Source: Antilocapra americana (lineage: Eukaryota > Chordata > Mammalia > Artiodactyla > Antilocapridae). From it: a stretch of DNA of 64,000 nucleotides. Of this stretch, positions 57,270-64,000 are shown one piece after another (the stretch's first letter is position 1; every line of letters starts with the position of its first letter). A program made the translations under genes and the position numbers. Location: the NCBI GenBank assembly GCA_007570785.1, contig ML664161.1:18353856-18417855 (forward strand). The letters are read 5' to 3'. The notes beneath the pieces were generated by a model. It was not told where the DNA came from and searched no databases. It saw only the letters and a list, made by a program, of their open reading frames with translations.

Positions 57270-57770
57270 AATCTAGATGATAGGAGAGTTGGATGGATTA
57301 ACAGATGCCTCTGTGACCAGAGAGAGGGATTCTTTAGAAGAAAGAAGAGTCTTAACCTTAATCTTGTTCTGTTCAGTGTCTTTATTAATGACTTAAATGG
57401 GGCATATATAATATTCATCAAATTTGCAGAGAGGTTCAGATTGTGATGGGGTGAGTTAATAGAAAAGGTGTTAAAAAGATAACTGATGCCTGGAATAATG
57501 GGCTTAAACTGACATGATGAAAACTATCAGAGATTACTATTAAGGTCTGGATTGAGGTAAACAAAACAAAAATCAAAGCATACAGGAAGGGGCTGGAAGT
57601 CCAGCACGGCAACAGTTTATATATGAAACACTGATAGAGCACCTCAGCTGCTCCATTTTCTGTCTCATGAGAAATAAAAAGTTAGCCTACTCTATGTTGG
57701 TCAGAAAGCACATTTTGATTAGAGTGTTCACTTTGGGAGCAAAGTAGTGAGGATGATTCTTACAGTTAAC
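57270..57770 (+). mobile_element. L3/CR1-type LINE fragment, plus strand, ancient
   Basis: The order 'agagagggattctttagaagaa', 'ttcagtgtctttattaatgacttaaatgggg', 'atattcatcaaatttgcagag' and later 'gttggtcagaaagcacattttgattagagtgttcactttgggagc' follows the 3' coding part of CR1/L3 LINEs. This is among the oldest repeats recognisable in mammals. It is not translatable. Confidence 0.55.
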
Positions 57771-57934
57771 TAAAATTGCTGCATGGTTGAATGGTTCGAC
57801 CTAAATCTAACAGGCCAGCTTACCTGTGAAGTGTGGAACAGGCAAAGGTTTTTGAACACTGCAGTAAGATCCAGAAGCAAATCCTTGCCACACTGTTGGG
57901 TGTCTGTGTTTTCAGAGAAGTTTCATAAATTCCA

Positions 57935-58075
57935 TGAGACTCAGTTTCCTTGGCTGAAAATTAAGGATAAAAATACCTCCTTTGCAGAGTTTTCTTGAAG
58001 ACTATAGATGTTTAAGGGACTTAGCTCAGGGCCTGTCACCTAGTATCTGCTTGGTCAGTGGTAGCTGTTAGTGTG
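57935..58075 (+). mobile_element. MIR fragment, plus strand
   Basis: The block 'ctcagtttccttggctgaaaattaaggataaaaatacctcc' and the 3' part to 'agggcctgtcacctagtatctgc' follow MIR on the plus strand. Confidence 0.6.
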
Positions 58076-58431
58076 ATAATGACCATCTAACCAGTGCTTG
58101 CAGACAGAAGCATGTGTGTCTTTTTGCCATTAAGATCCTGGTCTCCAGGAACTGGTTATTCATAACAAAATTAGAGAGAGTGTGAGGACACTGTCTTTAT
58201 GAAAACTATGCTCAAGATTAGATGATTGCATTTTGATGAAAATGGTCTCTAATAGAAGCAAATGTTATTTGATATGTGCGTCTTGAAGGAAGATGACTCC
58301 CAAGCTCTGAGATTTAAGACTGCAAATGAGAGAGACTGATTTGAGGCTAGGTGCTAATGCCAAGAGGATTTTTTATTAATGTTCTATTCCAAAAGTCTAC
58401 AGCTGTGGAGTGGCCTGCCTTACCACATTTC
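58076..58431. other. Intergenic stretch, no gene recognised
   Basis: Unique-looking sequence. No signal was found. Confidence 0.5.
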
Positions 58432-58448
58432 CCCTATAAACTTCTTTT

Positions 58449-58803
58449 AAAAAATATCTTTAGTTATTCTAATATTTTTGGTTGTGCTGAATCTACCTTT
58501 GTTCGCAGGCCTTTCTCTTGTTGTGGCAAGCAGGGGCCACTCTCTAGTTACAGTGTGCAGGTATCTCACTGTGGTGGCTTTTCTTGTTGAGGAGCACAGG
58601 CTCTAGAATGCACAGGTTTCAGTAGTTGTAGCACGTGGGCTCAGTGGTGGCGGTTCCCAGGCTCTAGAACACAGGCTCAAGAGCTGTGGTATAGTAGCTT
58701 AATTGCTACAAAGCATGTAGGATCTTCCCCATTCAGGAATCAAACCCATGTCTCCTTCATTGGCAGGTAGATTCTTTACCACTTAGCCACCAGGGAAGGT
58801 CTT
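58449..58803 (-). mobile_element. CHR-2 SINE, minus strand
   Basis: The full reversed CHR-2 layout has the right border 'agccaccagggaaggtc'. Near-matching flanks CCCTATAAACTTCTTTT (58432-58448) and CCCATAAACTCTTATTTT (58804-58821) fit a diverged target duplication. Confidence 0.88.
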
Positions 58804-59084
58804 CCCATAAACTCTTATTTTTCATGTGCAATGTTGCAGAAGGCAAAGGATTTTTTCAATAATTCATAATGTTGTAGTATAGCAGAAATGCTGTAGATGG
58901 AACATAGGAATATAAATGAAACCTTGTATTTACTTGATAATCTTATCTTAAAATAATTCTATGAGCAACATGTAGCTAGGAATAAACATGGACAGAAAGT
59001 TGCAATGGACAAGAGCCTTGGATTAGGCCTTTGGGGCCGCTGGACTCTAGTCCAAGTCCTTCACTCAGTAAAGGATCTTTAGCC

Positions 59085-59570
59085 TCATTTAAGGCTAAAT
59101 GAGGTCATTGTGTGTGTATGTGTGCATATGTGTTAAATTACTTCAGTTGTTTCCAACTCTTTGCAGTGCTATGGACTTCAGACAAGAATATTGGAGTGGG
59201 TTGCCATCTCTCTTCCAAGGAATCTTTCTGACCCAGGGTTCGAACCTGCATTTCTTAGGTCTCCTGCATTGGCAGGTGAGTTCTTTACTAACTAGTACCA
59301 CCTGGGAAGCCCTAATGAGGTCATGCGGAGGCCCTAATTCAATATGACTGATGTCCTCAGAACAGATTAGTACACATAGGCACAAAGGAACAAGCAGAAG
59401 ATGGCCATCTGCAAACCCAGGAGAGAGGCCTCAGAAGAAGCCAACCCTGCCAACACCTCTGTCCTAGACTTCCAGCCTCCAGAACTGTAAGAAAATGTCT
59501 GCTCTTTAAGCTACCCAGCCTGTGGTACTCTGTGATGGCCGCCTCAGCAAACTAATACACGATTTAACTC
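59085..59570 (+). mobile_element. MaLR-type (MLT1-like) LTR 3' part, split by a SINE
   Basis: The sequence 'aaggctaaatgaggtcat' (59091-59108) continues at 59314 with 'aatgaggtcatgcggaggccctaattcaatatgactgatgtcc'. It runs to 'ttccagcctccagaactgtaag' and 'gtggtactctgtgatggccgcctcagcaaactaatac'. It is the same LTR type as the one at 7370-8390, here 5'-truncated. Confidence 0.6.
59109..59313 (-). mobile_element. Bov-tA SINE, minus strand, nested in the LTR
   Basis: A TG-rich left end and Bov-tA 3' block are followed by the reversed head 'gtaccacctgggaagccc'. The host sequence AATGAGGTCAT is duplicated at 59098-59108 and 59314-59324, an 11-bp perfect target duplication. Confidence 0.93.
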
Positions 59571-59822
59571 TGATATATCATCCCTCTGAATTTTCACTTC
59601 CTTACCCGTAAAATGGAGATTCTGATATAAAAGTGGGTGGTATTTTAATGTGAACGGATAAAATAACTTATTTTGTCTTGGGGAAAAGATGGCAAGAAAG
59701 CACTATTGGATTATAGTAACTTTAAATTTTTTTAACAACTTTAAATTTTTATTTATTTCTCTAGAAGTCAGAGAGAGAAAATATAGATATATCCTGCCAT
59801 GAAAAGATAAAAACCTCTATTT
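59571..59822. other. Short intergenic stretch before the retrocopy
   Basis: AT-rich sequence with a weak MIR-like motif at 59590-59630. It provides the AT-rich target into which the retrocopy inserted. Confidence 0.45.
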
Positions 59823-59838
59823 TAAAACTAACTAAATA
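59823..59838. repeat. Target-site duplication, left copy
   Basis: TAAAACTAACTAAATA is identical to 61242-61257. A 16-bp perfect duplication of an A-rich site is typical of L1-mediated retrotransposition and brackets the CENPM copy. Confidence 0.95.
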
Positions 59839-60769
59839 GTTGAAAGCCCAGCGCGCGCTGAGAGCGGCAGTTCCGTCAGTCACTGGGGATGTCGGCGTTA
59901 CGGCCGCTGGACAAGTTGCCTGGTCTGAACACCGCCACCATCTTGCTGGTGGGCACGGAGGATGCGCTTCTGCAGCAACTGGCCGATTCGATGCTCAAGG
60001 AAGACTGCACCTCGGAGCTGAAGGTCCACTTAGCAAGGTCCCTCCCTCTGCCCTGCAGCGTGAATCGGCCCCGAATTGACTTAATCGTGTTCGTGGTCAA
60101 CCTTCAAAGCAAACACAGCCTGCAGAACGTGGAGGAGTCCCTGTGCCACCTGGATGCGGCCTTCTTCCTGGGGAAAGTGACCTTCCTCGCCACGGGGGCT
60201 GGGTGGGACAGCCACTGCAGCATCCGCTGGAACACCATGGTGAAGCTGGCCCACACCTACCGGAGCACCCGACATGGCGCAGCGCCTGGTCCGCCTGCTG
60301 CAGATCTGCGCGAGCCACGTGCCTGGCGTCTCTGCTCTGAACCTGCTGTCCCTGCTGAGGGGCTCCGAGAACCCCTCCCTGGAGGACCTGTGAGGGTCCC
60401 CAGCCCCCGGATGCCTCCCCAACTGCTGGGTGCCCGGGGCCGGCAGTCACTGGTGCTGGAGACGGTGCCAAGGCTTGGCAGGCCTGGGTCAGCGGGCAGT
60501 TCCCTCAAGGCCTAAAGTCCTCATGTTGTAACAGGAAGTGCCAGAGGGCGGCGGGTGGAGTCCAGCTGGTTGGACTCCAGCCCCCCACCCCTCTCACGGT
60601 CACTCCGGCAGAGCCCCAGGTCTTCATCCATCTGACGTCTTACCTCTCAAGACTTTGTTTGAACAAAGGGTCCATGGCTAAAAGTTTGAATATCAATGAA
60701 CTCATCCACCTCTTTGATTTTGTAGATGAAGAAACTGACTCCAAACAATTAAGAGTCAGAGCGGGTAAG

Positions 60770-60932
60770 GATTTCCCTGGTGGTCCAGTGGCTAAGACTC
60801 TGCACTCTCAATGCAGGGGGCCCGGATTCGACCCCTGGTCAGGGAAATAGATCCCACATGCCACAACCAAAGATCCTTCATGCCTCGACTAAGACCTGGT
60901 ACAGCCAAATAAATAAATAAATATTTTAAAAA
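60770..60932 (+). mobile_element. CHR-1/CHRL SINE inside the CENPM-derived 3' UTR
   Basis: The head 'ggatttccctggtggtccagtgg' is followed by 'cccggattcgacccctggtcagggaaatagatcccacatgcc' and a tail 'gccaaataaataaataaat'. It either came along inside the parental 3' UTR or inserted later. The sequence alone does not decide. Confidence 0.85.
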
Positions 60933-60944
60933 GAAAAAGAGTTG

Positions 60945-61140
60945 GGTAGCGGGAGCTTGAGCTCTTATGAGCCCAGTCTGACTCCACATCCTGGCCTTGC
61001 CATTCTTATGGGACCTGCGGAGCCTCAGTTTCCCCAGGTGTTAAATGGAGATTGTTCAGCTTGACCTTGCTGGTGTCCTAAGGATTGAGTGACACGGTGG
61101 AGGTGAAGTGCCTGAAGTGTATTGAACTGTATTATTCCTG
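60945..61140 (+). mobile_element. MIR SINE inside the CENPM-derived 3' UTR
   Basis: The blocks 'gagcccagtctgactccacatcctggccttgcc', 'gagcctcagtttccccaggtgttaaatggag' and 'aaggattgagtgacacgg' follow MIR on the plus strand. MIR amplification long predates ruminants, so this piece was almost certainly already part of the parental transcript. Confidence 0.65.
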
Positions 61141-61241
61141 CTTGTTTGGGTGCTCCATGCATTTCATAATAAATGTGTGAATGTTTGCAGGGTGCCAGGT
61201 AAGCATTCCACGAACAGTTAAAAAAATAAAAAATAAAAAAA

Positions 61242-61257
61242 TAAAACTAACTAAATA
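61242..61257. repeat. Target-site duplication, right copy
   Basis: This is the identical partner of 59823-59838, placed directly after the A-rich tail of the CENPM retrocopy. Confidence 0.95.
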
Positions 61258-61379
61258 AATGGATAATTATTTACAGGAAAAATCCCCAGTAGCCTAATGC
61301 CATTGACTAGAGAGTGTTCAAAGGGATTTTCAAATATAATTTGATCTCTTCTCCCCACAAATTTCAGTTTGTACCACCT

Positions 61380-61497
61380 TTCCATGGACATGAGTTTGAG
61401 CAAGCTCTGGGAGTTGAGGATGGACAGGAAAGCCTGGCATGCTGCAGTCCATGGGGTCACAAAGAGTCAGACGCAACTGAGCAACTGAACTGAACTT
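61380..61497 (+). mobile_element. Short Bov-B 3' end, plus strand
   Basis: About 118 bp from 'catggacatgagtttgagc' to the tail 'gcaactgaactgaact' are the last part of Bov-B. The flanks are too short to define a duplication. Confidence 0.85.
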
Positions 61498-62397
61498 CCA
61501 GAAACATACCTATTTCATAAATTAGGACATATCTGTACATGTTAGATACTTAAGGTTTGATATAGTAAAAGATTTCAGGTCACTGAGAGCAGCTTAGCCC
61601 TTATTATTGTAATGCATGCATAGGCTGCAGATGATAAATCAGAGCTATGTTGGGCATTCCACTTTGCACCTCCTAGGGCATCAATTTTCAGAAACTGTTA
61701 GTACTCAATAGAAAAATCTCACCTAAGATTCATCTGTGAGCTAAATTACAAGGGAAGCCATTATCATTCATTTTACATGCACTATTGGTCCAGGTTGCCA
61801 GCCAAGCACCTCTGGATCCCAGGGAAAGATTTTGCTAGATTTAAGAATCCTGAGAACTGAAATGGTTAACTGAGGTAATTCATTGTTCTTCTGATCAAGA
61901 AATAATTCTTAATTGAACCAAAAGGATATATTGAGTTTCCACTAGATGCCCTGGATGCCTATGTTCTGGAGTGAAAATGGAGAAGTAGAAATTTAAAATC
62001 TGGTTTGAAGAGACCAAATGAATACTAAACAATTAGAAATCAATGAAATATTAAGCTAAAACAGAATTAAGTGAAAAGGAGTTTCAGAGAAGGGCAAGAA
62101 TAATGTGAATTTGAGGAAATGGATAAAGCTAGGGTAGGAGATGGGAAGGATTTGGAAATAGGAATTTAAAACAGAGGATTCATTGGAAGTCATTCTGAGG
62201 TGGGTGCCCTTTGACAGGAATGCTGTGTGTTATTTGTGTATGCATGTTCAGCACCCCTTTCTTGGGGGGTAGAGTTGAGAAGAGAGATGGCATGAGCAAA
62301 AACTTGAGTGGAAGAACCTAGATGCCATGTGTGTATAATGCATGCAGAGATTTCAGGCTGTGAGAAAAAAGATGTGCTACTCCTTCACATGTACTAC
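61498..62397. other. Intergenic stretch, no gene recognised
   Basis: Unique-looking AT-rich sequence. The block around 62285-62320 ('atggcatgagcaaaaacttgagtgg') may be L2 debris. Confidence 0.45.
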
Positions 62398-62540
62398 CAC
62401 GATTACAAATGTGTTAGTTTTCAATACTAAGAATAACTTGCAAGATTAAATATAACCAACTTCATTTTGCAGATAAAGGAACTGAGGTTTAGAAAAGTTA
62501 AATGACTTGTCTTCAGTCACACATGGTAAATGCACAAACC
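62398..62540 (-). mobile_element. MIR fragment, minus strand
   Basis: The sequence 'ttcattttgcagataaaggaactgaggtttagaaaagttaaatgacttgtcttcagtcacac' is a reverse MIR core. Confidence 0.65.
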
Positions 62541-62663
62541 TCCAAAGTCTTCATGAGGTTGTTCAGGCATAGTGGGATGTACAGGAGTTCATATGAGTAC
62601 CACAAATTAACAAGTATCACTTTCTCTCTTCAGTTTCATTCACTCCCCAGGAGGATACACCCT

Positions 62664-63659
62664 CCAGTTCAGTTCAGTCGCTCAGTCGTGTCCGACTCTT
62701 TGCAACCCCATGAATCGCAGCACACCGGGGCCTGCCTATCCATCACTGAATCTCAGAGTCTACCCAAACTCATGTCCATCGAGTTGGTGATGCCATCCAA
62801 CCATCTCATCCTCTGTCGTCCCCTTCTCTTCCTGCCCCCAATCCTTCCCAGCATCAGGGTCTTTTCCAATGAGTCATCTTTTTGCATGAAGTGGCCAAAG
62901 TATTGGAGTTTCAGCTTCTACATCAGTCCTTCCAATTAACACCCAGGACTGATCTTCTTTAGGATGCACTGGTTGGATCTTCTTGCAGTCCAAGGGACTC
63001 TAAAGAGTCTTCTCCAATACCACAGTTCAAAAGCATCAATTCTTCGGTGCTCGGCATTCTTCACCATCCAACTCTCACATTCACACATGACCACTGGGAA
63101 AACCATAGCCTTGACTAGACAGACCTTTGTTGGCAAAGTAATGTCTCTGCTTTTTAACATGCAGTCTAGGTTGGCCATAACTTTCCTTCCAAGGAGTAAT
63201 CACCTTTTAATTTCATGGTTGCAATCACCATCTGCAGTGATTTTGGAGTCCAGAAACATAAAGTCTGACACTGTTTCTACTGTTTCTCCCATGAAGTGAT
63301 GGGACTGGATACCATGATCTTAGTTTTCTGAATGTTGAGCTTTAAGCCAACTTTGTCACTCTCTTTCACTTTCATCAAGAAGCTTTTCAGTTCCTCTTTA
63401 CTTTCTGCCATAAGGGTGGTGTCATCTGCATATCTGAGGTTATTGAGATTTCTCCCAGCAATCTTGATTCCAGCTTGTGCTTCTTCCAGCCCAGCGTTTC
63501 TCATGATGTACTCTGCATATAAGCTGAATAGGCAGGGTGACAATATACAGCCTTGACGTACTCCTTTTCCTATTTGGAACCAGTCTGTTGTTCCATGTCC
63601 AATTCTAACTGTTGCTTCTTGAGCTGCATGCAGGTTTTCCAAGAGACAGGTCAGGTGGT
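62664..63659 (-). mobile_element. Bov-B LINE 3' half, minus strand, 5'-truncated
   Basis: The 3' tail 'cagttcagttcagtcgctcagtcgtg' starts at 62664. The coding part extends through the C-terminal segment and the YADD box (minus frame 63277-63729, LRYADDTTLMAES) to a truncation near 63659. The minus frame 62936-63178 is the downstream piece. A deletion of about 10-20 bases near 63288 and other frame breaks make it non-functional. Plus-strand frames 62502-62939 and 62964-63299 are antisense shadows. Confidence 0.92.
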
Positions 63660-64000
63660 TAGATCTTGGCCAATGACCATTATGCATGGAATGTAAAAAG
63701 CTAGCCCTCTTGCTCAAGTGGGGGCTCACTTTGTGATATGTTTTGTTCTCTGGAGCTTCTCCCTGGGATCAGATCAAAGTTTGTCTGAAGCTGAGCTTAC
63801 ATTCCTGCTTCACTTCTCCTCCCTCTCCATATACTTTCTCCTGAGAGCACTCCCCCAATAAATCAAATCCTACCTAAGACACAAACAGTCCCTAGATATA
63901 CCTCCAAACTGTGATCAATGTGTACAGTGCATCGATGCTAAAAGTGAGGATGCTGTGTTGGGGAACTATCGGTTTGACAGCATTGTGCAGCACCAGCCAC
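63660..64000 (+). mobile_element. Possible LTR 3' part at the window edge
   Basis: The run 'ctccctgggatcagatcaaagtttgtctgaagctgag...gagagcactcccccaataaatcaaatcc' has the look of an LTR: stop-rich, with an AATAAA around 63860 followed by a C/A-rich end. I cannot name the family, and no retroviral gene is visible before the window ends. Confidence 0.3.

Larger units (their letters stand above)
59839..61242 (+). pseudogene. CENPM: Processed retrocopy of CENPM (centromere protein M)
   Basis: CENP-M is a small GTPase-fold protein without GTPase activity. As part of the CENP-H/I/K/M group of the constitutive centromere network it supports kinetochore assembly. The start at 59889 opens [19 protein letters not shown], which I recognise as the CENPM N-terminus. 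Residues 1-126 are open without a stop or intron (to 60266). Seven nucleotides then replace 45 expected ones, a net loss of 38 nt (about residues 127-141). The remaining 39 codons (60274-60390) continue in another frame to the normal TGA (60391-60393). The original frame instead runs on to a stop at 60513, giving a 208-codon hybrid frame. A 50-nt GC-rich leader, a 3' UTR, AATAAA at 61168 and an A-rich tail (61219-61242), all inside a 16-bp target duplication, prove a retrotransposed mRNA. Expression is unknown, and no promoter is visible beyond the carried GC-rich leader. Confidence 0.93.

Noticed and set aside
59876..60508. Several long antisense frames of 74-124 codons in the GC-rich segment
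   Set aside because: They are shadows of the CENPM-derived coding sequence caused by its high GC content.
1..64000. A CRISPR array, operon, phage or other unknown defence system
   Set aside because: The repeats are dispersed eukaryotic transposons with target duplications. There are no regularly spaced short repeats, operon-like gene runs or prokaryotic signals anywhere in the window.

Overview
This window is nuclear DNA from a ruminant, most likely a bovid. The evidence is its transposon content: the RTE-type LINE Bov-B in both strands, the tRNA-derived SINE family Bov-tA (single and dimeric copies), the older cetartiodactyl SINEs CHR-2 and CHR-1/CHRL, and L1 3' ends of the ruminant type. 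Beneath these lie fragments of repeats shared by all mammals (MIR, L2, L3/CR1, old L1M, MaLR-type LTRs). The species cannot be fixed from sequence alone.

I found no intact host protein-coding gene, no tRNA or rRNA gene, and no bacterial, viral or CRISPR-like system. The one recognisable gene is an intronless retrocopy of CENPM (centromere protein M) at 59839-61242. It has a 5' leader, coding sequence, 3' UTR, poly(A) signal and A-rich tail, flanked by a perfect 16-bp target-site duplication. A net 38-nt deletion shifts its frame after codon 126.

Layout: 1-7.4 kb is mostly old DNA with a CHRL, a CHR-2, an L2, a MIR and one Bov-tA. At 7.4-8.4 kb a Bov-B 3' end sits inside a MaLR-type LTR. Bov-tA copies lie at 9.9 and 11.2 kb. 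At 11.7-16.7 kb is a nested pile: an L1 end inside a minus Bov-B, inside a plus Bov-B, abutting another minus Bov-B. From 17 to 27 kb there are scattered SINEs, an old L1, a CHR-2 split by an unidentified insert, and a Bov-B 3' part. From 27 to 39 kb there are a MaLR LTR, large old L1 3' regions, a Bov-B 3' part and MIRs. A near full-length but decayed Bov-B, itself hit by an L1 tail, covers 39.2-42.8 kb. From 43 to 47.6 kb the sequence is mostly unique. At 47.6-49.5 kb is a 5'-inverted (twin-primed) L1 with clear target duplications. From 50 to 59.6 kb there are SINEs, old L1 and L3, and a second MaLR LTR split by a SINE. The CENPM retrocopy follows, then a Bov-B 3' part and a possible LTR end at the right edge.

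Nearly all longer open frames are Bov-B or L1 reverse-transcriptase remnants or their antisense shadows, so there is no gene network here. The best-supported content is the insertion history, which I reconstructed from target-site duplications read directly in the sequence. A few short segments with splice-like borders are listed as weak exon candidates only.
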